Shown here piece after piece: positions 54,759 through 62,797 of a stretch of DNA of 64,000 bases. Position numbers and translations under genes: made by a program. The notes under the pieces are model-generated. The model saw only the letters and a list, made by a program, of their open reading frames with translations, did not search any database and was not told the origin of the DNA. Origin of the DNA: Micromonospora coriariae (GTDB taxonomy: Bacteria; Actinomycetota; Actinomycetes; Mycobacteriales; Micromonosporaceae); assembly GCF_900091455.1 (NCBI RefSeq), contig NZ_LT607412.1, positions 3,286,001 to 3,350,000 of the forward strand, read 5' to 3'. The first letter of the stretch is position 1. Each line of letters opens with the position of its first letter.

Positions 54759-55560
54759 CGCCCTGCTCGACGACGTCGGTGACCTGCTCCGGGAGGCCGC
54801 CGACCAGATCGTGCTGCCGCTGTTCCGCAAGCTCGACGAGGCCGACGTGTCGGAGAAGGCGCCCGGCGAGATCGTCACAGTCGCGGACCGCCGTGCCGAG
54901 GAGCTGATCTCCGCGGGGCTGCGCCGGCTGCGGCCCGGCTCGATGGTGGTCGGCGAGGAGGGCGTCGCCGACGATCCGGGGCTGCTGCGGCACCTGCGCG
55001 ACGGCGGGGACGTCTGGCTGGTCGACCCGGTCGACGGCACAGCCAACTTCGCCGCCGGTCGCCGGCCGTTCGCCCTGATGGTGGCGCTGCTGACCGACGG
55101 GCGGCCGGTCGCGGGCTGGATCCTCGACCCGCTGGCCGGGATCCTGGCCAGCGGCCGGGCCGACGACGGCACCCTGCTCAACGGCCGGCCGGTGGGCGAC
55201 ACTGGTGCCGGGCCGCGACTGGGCGAGCTGCGCGGCACCGCGATGACCCGGTTCCTGCCACCGGAGACCCGGGACCGGGTCCGTGCCGGCGGCCGGCGGC
55301 TCGGCGAGCTGCTGCCCGGCCAGCACTGCGCCGGCCGGGAGTACCTGGACATCCTCACCGGTGAGCAGCAGTTCGTCCTCTTCTGGCGCACCCTGCCGTG
55401 GGACCACGCCCCGGGCTCCCTGCTGGTCCGCGCGGCCGGCGGCGTCGCCCGCCGGTTCGACGGCGTCGACTACCACCCGGCCGACGAGGGCCATGGGCTG
55501 CTCGTCGCGGCCAACGAGCAGGTCTGGGCCGAGGTGCACGAAGCCCTGCTCGGCACCTGA
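54751..55560 (+). CDS. Inositol-monophosphatase-family phosphatase
   Basis: A 269-residue magnesium-dependent phosphatase from a GTG inside the end of the response regulator gene. Metal-binding motifs are VVGEEG and [11 protein letters not shown], with the third at [17 protein letters not shown]. Family substrates include inositol phosphate, histidinol phosphate and sugar bisphosphates; which applies is unknown. The overlap with the two-component genes suggests coexpression. Confidence 0.9.
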   Translation: MADALLDDVGDLLREAADQIVLPLFRKLDEADVSEKAPGEIVTVADRRAEELISAGLRRLRPGSMVVGEEGVADDPGLLRHLRDGGDVWLVDPVDGTANFAAGRRPFALMVALLTDGRPVAGWILDPLAGILASGRADDGTLLNGRPVGDTGAGPRLGELRGTAMTRFLPPETRDRVRAGGRRLGELLPGQHCAGREYLDILTGEQQFVLFWRTLPWDHAPGSLLVRAAGGVARRFDGVDYHPADEGHGLLVAANEQVWAEVHEALLGT

Positions 55561-55753
55561 TCCGGGCGCTGCGCGACGGTGGTGGCACGCTGCGTCGACA
55601 CCGGAGCCGCCGAGCCGTCACGGGGCTGGTCACCGGCGCGGGTTCCGGTATCGTGACCGGCGGTCTCCGCCAGCAGGCCGCCGTCCGGCGCCGGCGGGGA
55701 CGCCGCCGCGCAGTGGTTCACCGGGGGCCGGCGGTCGACGGAAGGACGCTTTC

Positions 55754-56770
55754 GTGCCCAGGATCAGGCTCAGCCAGCGGCGCGGTCGCCGCGTGCTGCT
55801 CACTCTCGTCGCCGCCGTCGCGCTGGTGCTCGGCGGTGGCGCGGTGCCCGCGTACGCGGAGCCCGGCGAGGGCGGCAGCAAGAAGCTGCGGGACGCGCTG
55901 GAGCTGACCGCCAAGGGGCACATCGAGGCGAAGGCCAAGCTGGACAACTCCAAGCGTCGGCAGGCGGCGCTCACCGGCGAGCTGAAGAGTGTCGAGGGCC
56001 GGCTGGTCGAGCTCACCGCCCAGGTCGGCGAGGTGGCCGCGCAGTCGTACCGCGCGGGCCGGCTCACCCCGGTGTCGATGCTGCTCAACTCCGCCAACCC
56101 GGAGGCGTTCCTGCAACGCGCGGCCGACCTCGACCTGATGGCCCAGCGGGACGGCAAGCGGCTTCGCACCCTGACCGACGCGCGGCAGCAGGCGCAGCAG
56201 GCCAAGCTCGCCATCGACACGGAGGTCCGCGAGCAGCAGAAGCAGCTCGCTGTGATGGCGAAGAAGAAGAAGGAGGCCGAGGCGGCGCTCGCCGAGGTCA
56301 GCTCGGGCAGCAGCAACGGTTTCAGCGGCGGCAGCTCCACCTCGGCGAAGCCCGCGCCGCGTAACTCCGACGGGTCCTGGCCGTCGGAATCCTGCTCGGT
56401 GAATGACCCGACCACGTCGGGCTGTATCACCCCGCGCACCTTGAACGCCCTCAAGCAGACCCAGGCGGCCGGGTACAAGCGGCACGTCTCCTGTCACCGC
56501 AGCGGCGGCGGCGGCGAGCACCCGAAGGGACGGGCCTGCGACTTCGCGGCCGCCACGAACGGCTTCGAGGACCGCAACGCGACCGGCGGCGACAAGGCGT
56601 ACGGGGACAGCCTGGCCGCGTGGCACGTGCGCAACGCCGACCGACTGGGTGTGCTCTACGTGATCTGGTACAGGCAGATCTGGCATCCCGGCACCGGGTG
56701 GCGCTCGTACAGCGGCAGCGGCAGCCCGGCCGCCAGCCACACGAACCATGTTCATCTCTCGATGTACTGA
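55754..56770 (+). CDS. Secreted coiled-coil protein with M15-like metallopeptidase C-terminus
   Basis: A 338-residue protein from a GTG at 55754. A signal peptide (VLLTLVAAVALVLGGGAVPA) is followed by a long coiled coil (about residues 40-185). A Ser-rich linker then leads to a C-terminal domain of about 130 residues with zinc-site residues in CHRSGGGGEHPKGRACDF and HTNHVHLSMY. This is the LAS/ARB_07466-like fold related to D-Ala-D-Ala peptidases. It probably acts on the cell wall outside the membrane. It follows the phosphatase after 193 nt and may have its own promoter. Confidence 0.85.
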   Translation: MPRIRLSQRRGRRVLLTLVAAVALVLGGGAVPAYAEPGEGGSKKLRDALELTAKGHIEAKAKLDNSKRRQAALTGELKSVEGRLVELTAQVGEVAAQSYRAGRLTPVSMLLNSANPEAFLQRAADLDLMAQRDGKRLRTLTDARQQAQQAKLAIDTEVREQQKQLAVMAKKKKEAEAALAEVSSGSSNGFSGGSSTSAKPAPRNSDGSWPSESCSVNDPTTSGCITPRTLNALKQTQAAGYKRHVSCHRSGGGGEHPKGRACDFAAATNGFEDRNATGGDKAYGDSLAAWHVRNADRLGVLYVIWYRQIWHPGTGWRSYSGSGSPAASHTNHVHLSMY

Positions 56771-56806
56771 CCCGCGACACCGGCTTGGCTGCGTACCATC
56801 GCGACG

Positions 56807-58369
56807 ATGAGTTCCCCACCGTCCGATGTAGCGGCCCCGCCGGCTTCCTCGTCCCCGTCCGTGCCGGTCACCGGCCGGGCGCTGCCCAACGGCCTGGCCG
56901 CCTTTCTGGTCTTCTTCTCCAGCGGTGCCGTGCTGGTGCTGGAGACGGTCGCGCTGCGCCTGGTCGGCCCGTACGTCGGGGTGACCCTCCAGGTGACCAG
57001 CTCGGTGATCGGCATCGCGCTGGCCGCGATCGCGTACGGGGCGTGGTCCGGCGGCTGGCTGGCGGACCGTCGCGACCCGCGGGGCCTGCTGGCGCCGGCG
57101 CTGGTGCTGGCCGGCATCGCCACCGCGATCACCCTGCCCGTGGTCCGGTACGCGGGTGAGGTGCTGCGCGGCGGTGCCGCCAGCGCCATCCTGCTGCTGG
57201 TGGCGCTGGCCGTGTTCGTGCCGGCGGCGCTGCTCGCCGCGGTCACCCCGCTGGTCGTGAAGCTTCAGCTCGCCGATCTGCGCCGGACCGGCCAGGTGGT
57301 CGGCCGGCTCTCCGGGATCGGCACCCTGGGTGGCATCACCGCCACCCTGCTCACCGGTTTCGTGCTGGTCGCCGCGCTGCCCAGCACGGTGATCCTGCTG
57401 GCGCTGGCGGTGGCGCTCGGTCTGGCCGGCATCGGCCTCGGCTGGTACCTGCGCCGGCAGTCGCGGACCGAGCTGCCCGGTCCCACCCGGGCCCGGGCCG
57501 CGCTGGCGGTGCTCGGCCTCATCGGGGCGGGGCTGACCACCGTCGCGCCGAACCCGTGCGACATCGAGACGGCGTACCACTGCGCCCGGGTGACGTCGGA
57601 CCCGGACCGGCCCAGCGGGCGCACGTTGCTGCTCAACTCGGCCCAGCACTCGTACGTGGACCTGGCCGACCCGAAGCACCTGGAGTACGCGTACACCAAG
57701 TGGATCGGCGCCGTGGCGGACGTGGCCGCGCCCGCCGGGCGGCGGCTGGACGCGCTGCACCTGGGCGGCGGCGGGTTCACCGTGCCGCGTTACCTGGCCG
57801 CCACCCGGCCGGGCACCGACAACGTGGTGTTCGAGATCGACGGAGGGCTGGTCGAGCTGGGCGAGCGGGAGCTGGGCGTACGCCCGGGGCCGGAACTGCG
57901 GGCGGTGGTGGGCGACGCCCGGATGCTTGTCGTCGGCGAGCCGACGGACAGTCGTGACCTGGTGGTCGGTGACGCCTTCGGCCACCTCGTGGTGCCCTGG
58001 CACCTGGCCACCCGGGAGATGGCCGCCGAGATCCGGCGGGTAACCCGCCCCGGCGGGGTGTACGTGCAGAACGTCATCGACTACCCGCCGCTGCGGTTCA
58101 TCCGCGCCGAGCTGGCCACGGTGGCCGCCGAGTTCGCGCACGTCGCGTTGATCGCCCCGCCGGAGGCGCTCGCCGAGGAGCAGGGGGCGAACTTCGTCAT
58201 CGTCGCCTCCGACGCGCCACTGCCGCTGGACGCCGTCCGGGCCCGGCTCGACGAGGTCGACCGGCGGGTCAGCCTGCTCTCCGGCGCGGACCTGACGGAC
58301 TTCACCGGCGACGCGCTGGTGCTGACCGACGACTACGCCCCGGTGGACCAACTGCTGGCCACCGCCTGA
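56807..58369 (+). CDS. Membrane protein with spermidine-synthase-like domain (fused MFS/spermidine synthase)
   Basis: A 520-residue protein. Seven to eight helices occupy about residues 28-225 (LAAFLVFFSSGAVLVLETVA and onward), followed by a methyltransferase-like spermidine-synthase domain (LHLGGGGFTVPRYLAATRPG, FEIDGGLVELGERELG, VVGDAFGHLVVPWHL). Relatives are annotated as spermidine synthases, but activity on polyamines is unproven; the fold could transfer another group at the membrane. Confidence 0.88.
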   Translation: MSSPPSDVAAPPASSSPSVPVTGRALPNGLAAFLVFFSSGAVLVLETVALRLVGPYVGVTLQVTSSVIGIALAAIAYGAWSGGWLADRRDPRGLLAPALVLAGIATAITLPVVRYAGEVLRGGAASAILLLVALAVFVPAALLAAVTPLVVKLQLADLRRTGQVVGRLSGIGTLGGITATLLTGFVLVAALPSTVILLALAVALGLAGIGLGWYLRRQSRTELPGPTRARAALAVLGLIGAGLTTVAPNPCDIETAYHCARVTSDPDRPSGRTLLLNSAQHSYVDLADPKHLEYAYTKWIGAVADVAAPAGRRLDALHLGGGGFTVPRYLAATRPGTDNVVFEIDGGLVELGERELGVRPGPELRAVVGDARMLVVGEPTDSRDLVVGDAFGHLVVPWHLATREMAAEIRRVTRPGGVYVQNVIDYPPLRFIRAELATVAAEFAHVALIAPPEALAEEQGANFVIVASDAPLPLDAVRARLDEVDRRVSLLSGADLTDFTGDALVLTDDYAPVDQLLATA

Positions 58370-58440
58370 TCGGGTGACTTTCCTGACCGATTCCGATCCC
58401 TGAGGTGTAGTCGGGGCTGACCTGGGCAACAACGGCCACC

Positions 58441-60066
58441 ATGGGTGGTGGGGACCGGAACGGCGCGCAACTCCTCGATGAGCGGTACCGGCTGATCGAG
58501 CAGCTCGGCGCGGGCGGCATGTCCGTGGTCTGGCGCGGCTACGACGAGGTGCTCGGCCGGCAGGTCGCGGTGAAGGTGCTCGCCTCCCGGCTGGCCAGCG
58601 ACCGGGCCTTCCGCCACCGGATCCGCATCGAGGCGCAGGCCGCCGCGCGGCTCTGCCACCCGAACATCACAAACGTGTACGACTACGGCGAGTCCGAGCA
58701 GGCCGGCCTGACCGTGCCGTACGTGGTGATGGAACTCGTCGACGGCGGTTCGCTGGCCGGCAGGCTGGGCCGGGAGGGGCGGCTGCCGTGGCGGGAGGCG
58801 GTGACCATCGGCGCGGAGGTCAGCTCGGCGCTGGCCACCGCGCACGCCCGGGGCGTGGTGCACCGGGACGTTACCCCGGGCAACGTGATGCTCACGTCGA
58901 CCGGGGTCAAGGTGGTCGACTTCGGTATCTCCGCGCTGGTGGGGGAGAGCGAGAAGGGCCCGGACGGGTCGCTGCTGGGCACGCCCGCGTACCTCGCCCC
59001 CGAGCGACTGGACAACGGCCAGGTCTCCCCGGCCACCGACGTGTACGCCGTCGGGCTGCTGCTCTACCGGATGCTCACCGGCCGGCTGCCCTGGCAGGCC
59101 AGCACGACCACCCAGATGCTGCGCGCGCACATGTACAACGACCCGGACCCGATGCCGGAGGTGTCGGGGCTGCCCGACGAGGTGTCCGACCTGGTGCGGC
59201 GCTGCCTGGCCAAGCAGCCCGGGGAACGACCGGCCACCGCCGAACTGGCCGGGACCCTCGCCGACGCGGCCGGAATGCTGGCGGCGGTGCCGGTCTCGCC
59301 GGCCGGCGGGCCACTGGACCCGGCCGCGCTGGCCAGCGCGGGCACCACGATCCTGCCGTGGTCGGCGGAGACCGACGCGTTGCCGCTGTCGCGCACCCGC
59401 AACCGGAGCAGGCGGGCGACCAGGCGTCGGCGGGTCGAGGCCGGGGTGGCCGCCGCCAGCCTGCTCGCGGTCACCGGGGCTCTGTGGGGGCTGACCTCGC
59501 GCAGCCCGGCCAGCGGAGGAGACCGGCCGCCGACCGAGGCCCGGATGGGCCTGCCGAAAGCGGCGCCCTGTGAGGTGGCGTACGCCCTGCGTACAGACTC
59601 CGGCAGGGACTTCACCGCCGAGCTGACCCTGACCAACACCGGGGGCAGCGCGCTGCGCGACTGGACGATGAGCTTCACCTTTCCCGGTCAGCAGACGGTG
59701 ACGAAGGCGGAGCCGACGCCGGTGCGCCAGCAGGGCCGCGCGGTGCTGATCCGGCCGGCGGCCCAGCGCACCACCCTGGCACCCGGTGCGGCCGAGAAGC
59801 TCACCCTGGCGGGGAAGTACAGCGGGGCGAACCCGCTGCCTGTGGAGTTCCGGCTCGGCGACGCGACCTGCGGGGTACGGGTCTCCGGGGTGGCCGGCAG
59901 CACGCCGTCCGCCGCCCCGCCCAAGGCGGCGACGGTCCGCGGCGGCCCAGGTGGCTCCGGTGGGTCGGGCAGCGCCTCGACGAAGGCGAAGCCGGAGAAG
60001 GCCAAGCCCGAGAAGCCCGGCAAGGGCAAGGGGCCGGGTGGTGGTTCGGGAAAAGGGGGAAAGTGA
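58441..60066 (+). CDS. Ser/Thr protein kinase with extracellular CBM2 domain
   Basis: A 541-residue type I membrane kinase. The kinase domain (about 15-275) has the Gly loop GAGGMS (23-28), K45 (VAVKVL), H141-R142-D143 (HRDVTPGN) and DFG at 160-162. The usual Lys two residues after the catalytic Asp is T145 here. One transmembrane helix lies at about 332-353 (AAASLLAVTGALWGL). The outside part (about 375-480) is a family 2 carbohydrate-binding module (PCEVAYALRTDSGRDFTAEL, then LRDWTMSFTFPG), followed by a Lys/Gly-rich tail. It could signal polysaccharide contact; no ribosome-binding site is strong at this ATG. Confidence 0.92.
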   Translation: MGGGDRNGAQLLDERYRLIEQLGAGGMSVVWRGYDEVLGRQVAVKVLASRLASDRAFRHRIRIEAQAAARLCHPNITNVYDYGESEQAGLTVPYVVMELVDGGSLAGRLGREGRLPWREAVTIGAEVSSALATAHARGVVHRDVTPGNVMLTSTGVKVVDFGISALVGESEKGPDGSLLGTPAYLAPERLDNGQVSPATDVYAVGLLLYRMLTGRLPWQASTTTQMLRAHMYNDPDPMPEVSGLPDEVSDLVRRCLAKQPGERPATAELAGTLADAAGMLAAVPVSPAGGPLDPAALASAGTTILPWSAETDALPLSRTRNRSRRATRRRRVEAGVAAASLLAVTGALWGLTSRSPASGGDRPPTEARMGLPKAAPCEVAYALRTDSGRDFTAELTLTNTGGSALRDWTMSFTFPGQQTVTKAEPTPVRQQGRAVLIRPAAQRTTLAPGAAEKLTLAGKYSGANPLPVEFRLGDATCGVRVSGVAGSTPSAAPPKAATVRGGPGGSGGSGSASTKAKPEKAKPEKPGKGKGPGGGSGKGGK

Positions 60067-60113
60067 ACAACGGTGAGGGGAGGGGGCACGGCGGCGGGAA
60101 GAAGTGACGCGGC

Positions 60114-60782
60114 TCAGCGGAGCCCCGCGAACCGTTGCACCTGGTCGATTCCCCCCTCCACCACGAGCAGCCCACCCCGGGGAAGTTCGGTGCTGTCCGA
60201 CGCGTACTGGAAGCGTTCGCCCGGCAGCTTGGCGCCGATCACCCGGACCCCGTAGCGATCGTCCGGGCGTAGCTCGAGCACGGTGCGCCCGACCAGGGAC
60301 TCCGGCACGCGGACGGTGGCGATCGCGAAGTCGTCGTCGAACTCGATGAAGTCGAGCAGCCGACTGACGATCAGGTGTGCCACCCGCTCGCCCGTCTCCG
60401 CCTCCGGGAAGATCACGTGGTGCGCGCCCACCGACGAGAGGATCTTGGCGTGCTTCTGCGAGGTCGCCCGGGCCCAGATCTGCGGCAGGCCCAGCTCGAC
60501 CAGCGCCAGTACGGTGAGCACGCTCGCCTCCACCGAGGCGCCGATGGCCACCACCGCCCGCCCGAAGCTGGCGACGCCGAGCTGCCGCAGCGCCCCCTCC
60601 TCGGTCGAGTCGGCCTGAACCACCCGGTCGAGCTGGGCCGACCAGCGCTGCACCCGGTCCGGGTTGCGGTCGATGACCAGCACCTCGCGGTTCATCCGGC
60701 TCAGCGACCCGGCCAGGTGGCTGCCGAACCGGCCCAGCCCGATCACCACGACGCCGCTGCCGTCCGCTCGCCTACCCGACAC
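60114..60782 (-). CDS. Potassium channel regulatory subunit (TrkA/KtrA family)
   Basis: A 222-residue cytosolic RCK protein. The Rossmann nucleotide motif is VVIGLGRFGSHLAGSL near the N-terminus, with the acidic strand end VIDRNPD, and a TrkA-C domain covers about residues 140-222 (ATVRVPESLVGRTVLELRP). It gates the membrane subunit encoded 21 nt away on the same strand in response to nucleotide or c-di-AMP. Confidence 0.92.
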   Translation of the reverse strand: MSGRRADGSGVVVIGLGRFGSHLAGSLSRMNREVLVIDRNPDRVQRWSAQLDRVVQADSTEEGALRQLGVASFGRAVVAIGASVEASVLTVLALVELGLPQIWARATSQKHAKILSSVGAHHVIFPEAETGERVAHLIVSRLLDFIEFDDDFAIATVRVPESLVGRTVLELRPDDRYGVRVIGAKLPGERFQYASDSTELPRGGLLVVEGGIDQVQRFAGLR

Positions 60783-60803
60783 CTCGACCTCCTCGCTGCG
60801 GCC

Positions 60804-62138
60804 CTAGCCGACAATGGGTTGTGCCTGGGGATAGCGGTAGAGCCGGCGCCGGGTGTTCAGCGCGATCGCCGACCCGAGGGTGAGCGGCCCGACCCGGCCG
60901 ATGAACATCAGCACGGTCAGGGTCAGTTGGCCGCTGGCCGGCAGCGTGCCGGCGAGCCCGATGGTCAGCCCGGTGGTGCTGAACGCGGAGGTGACCTCGA
61001 ACAGGGCCGCGACGAAGCGGACGCCCTCGGTGAGCAGCAGCAGGATCATCGTGCCGGCCGCCACCAGCGCGACGCTGAGCAGCGTCACCGTGATGGCCTG
61101 CCGCTGGCTGGCGGTGGCCACCCGGTGGCGCCCGACCGTCACGTCGGGCTCGCCCCGCAGCTCCGCCCAGATGGTGAACGCCAGCAGGAAGAACGTGGCG
61201 ACCTTGATCCCGCCGGCTGTGCTGGCGCTGCCGCCGCCGATGAACATGAGCACGATCAGCAGCGGGTAGCTCTCCTCCTGCAGGGCGGTGATGTCCATGA
61301 CGCTGTAGCCGCCGGTGCGGCTCAGCGCGATCTGGGTGAACGACGCGAGCATCTTGCCCCGGACGTCGTATGAGCCGATGGTGCTGGTGTTGGTCCACTC
61401 GGCGGCGAGCAGGCCGGCGAAGCCGAGCAGCAGCAGCGCGGCGCTGCCCCAGATGGTCAGCTTGGTGGACACCAGCCAGCGCGCCGGTCGACGCCATTCG
61501 CGGGCAGCCTCGAACAGAGCGGGAAACCCGAGCCCACCGACGATCGCGCCGAACGCCAGCGGCAGCGACACCCACGGGTCGCGGTCGAACGCCAGCAGGC
61601 CTTCGGAGTAGAGCGCGAAGCCACCATTGTTGAACGCCTGGATGGCGTGGAAGACGCCCGACCAGAGGGCTCGCCCGAACGGGTAGTCGTAGACCAGCCA
61701 GAGCCGGCCGGTGACCAGTGCGGTCATCACCGCCTCGCAGGTGAAGACGGTGACCGCGATCCGGCGCAGCAGTCTGGCGACGTCACCGATGCCGAACTCC
61801 GCCGACTCGGCCTGCACCAAGAGCCGGTTGCGCAGCCCGAGCTGACGGGCGACCACCAGGACGATCAGCGCCGCGACGGTGAGGATGCCGAGGCCGCCGA
61901 GCTGCGTGAGCAGGGTTATCACCACCAGTCCGCCGTCGGACCAGTAGTTGGGGGTGTCGGTGACCGCCATGCCGGTGACCGACACGGCCGAGGTGGCGGT
62001 GAAGAGTGCGGTGATCAGGGGCGGACGCTGGTGGCCCACGGTCGCCCAACGCGCCATCAGCAGCCCGGTGCCGAGCAGGATCAGCACCAGGAACCCGAAC
62101 GGCACCAGCCGCACGGGGTTGCGGAGAAGCCGGCGCAC
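60804..62138 (-). CDS. Potassium transporter membrane subunit (KtrB/TrkH family)
   Basis: About 444 residues from a GTG at 62138 preceded by GGAAGA. Four channel-like repeats are visible with pore loops TATSAVSVTGMAVTD, FHAIQAFNNGGFALYSEGL, IALSRTGGYSVMDI and FEVTSAFSTTGLTIGLAG. It mediates K+ uptake together with the KtrA-type subunit downstream. Length matches KtrB rather than the longer TrkH. Confidence 0.92.
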   Translation of the reverse strand: MRRLLRNPVRLVPFGFLVLILLGTGLLMARWATVGHQRPPLITALFTATSAVSVTGMAVTDTPNYWSDGGLVVITLLTQLGGLGILTVAALIVLVVARQLGLRNRLLVQAESAEFGIGDVARLLRRIAVTVFTCEAVMTALVTGRLWLVYDYPFGRALWSGVFHAIQAFNNGGFALYSEGLLAFDRDPWVSLPLAFGAIVGGLGFPALFEAAREWRRPARWLVSTKLTIWGSAALLLLGFAGLLAAEWTNTSTIGSYDVRGKMLASFTQIALSRTGGYSVMDITALQEESYPLLIVLMFIGGGSASTAGGIKVATFFLLAFTIWAELRGEPDVTVGRHRVATASQRQAITVTLLSVALVAAGTMILLLLTEGVRFVAALFEVTSAFSTTGLTIGLAGTLPASGQLTLTVLMFIGRVGPLTLGSAIALNTRRRLYRYPQAQPIVG

Positions 62139-62192
62139 CAGACAATCTTCCGTTCTCGCGGCGCATCGGGAGCGGGAACACCAGCCTTGAGG

Positions 62193-62256
62193 CCACAACT
62201 TCAGGGATGTTGCTGTGTCCATGGGGCGTGAGGCAGCAACATCAGGGATGTTGTGG
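62193..62256. repeat. Two-part intergenic palindrome
   Basis: Outer arms CCACAAC/GTTGTGG (62193-62199, 62250-62256) and inner arms ATGTTGCTG/CAGCAACAT (62207-62215, 62234-62242) are separated by CAGGG-containing internal loops. It lies upstream of the potassium transporter and the small Cys protein gene and looks like a dispersed extragenic element. Confidence 0.65.
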
Positions 62257-62289
62257 CGATCTTCGCCGGGCGCACGCCCCGCCCTCGCG

Positions 62290-62592
62290 ATGCGGTCGGT
62301 AGACCGGGCGGGAGGCTCTACCGCCCGGAACGTGCTGGGCGACGGCCGGGAGCGGTTCGTTGTGCACCTGCCGGTGACGGCGGTGGATCTGCCGGCGGCG
62401 CTGCGGCGCGCGCGTGTGATCACCCGGGCGCTGGGCTTCCTCGCCGACGTGGACCGGGCCGAGACGACCGTCTCCGAGGAGGACGCGCAGTGCGTACGCC
62501 ATCGGGTCTTCTGTGACAACCTGCTCGACGGTCGCCGGCGGTGCCCGCGCCCGGCGGCTCACGACGGGCCCTGCGGTCGCTCGGGTGGATGA
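62290..62592 (+). CDS. Small cysteine-containing hypothetical protein
   Basis: About 100 residues from an ATG at 62290 (an in-frame upstream start at 62215 would run through the palindrome). The middle (RERFVVHLPVTAVDLPAALR, then VITRALGFLADVDRAETTVS) looks folded, and the end has three Cys in VRHRVFCDNLLDGRRRCPRP and HDGPCGRSG, a possible metal site. The family is not recognised. It is divergent from the potassium transporter. Confidence 0.5.
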   Translation: MRSVDRAGGSTARNVLGDGRERFVVHLPVTAVDLPAALRRARVITRALGFLADVDRAETTVSEEDAQCVRHRVFCDNLLDGRRRCPRPAAHDGPCGRSGG

Positions 62593-62797
62593 GTGCGACA
62601 CAGGGGCCGGGCGGTCCGTGGGGGTACGGGCCATCGGGAGGCCGGGCTCCCGGGTGGTAGTGCGGCCAGTTGTAACGTCCGGCCACCCCCTTCCTGTTAC
62701 TTGTGTGTTTCCGCCACATAGCTCGTGGGTGACGTCACTTCTAGCGTGAGCCGTCACGAAGAAGTTCTCTCCCTCCGAGTCCTCATGTGGAGTCGCA

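Noticed and set aside
60375..61373. Plus-strand frame opposite the potassium transport genes
   Set aside because: Shadow frame rich in Arg, Gln and His; the minus-strand genes have clear TrkA and KtrB motifs.
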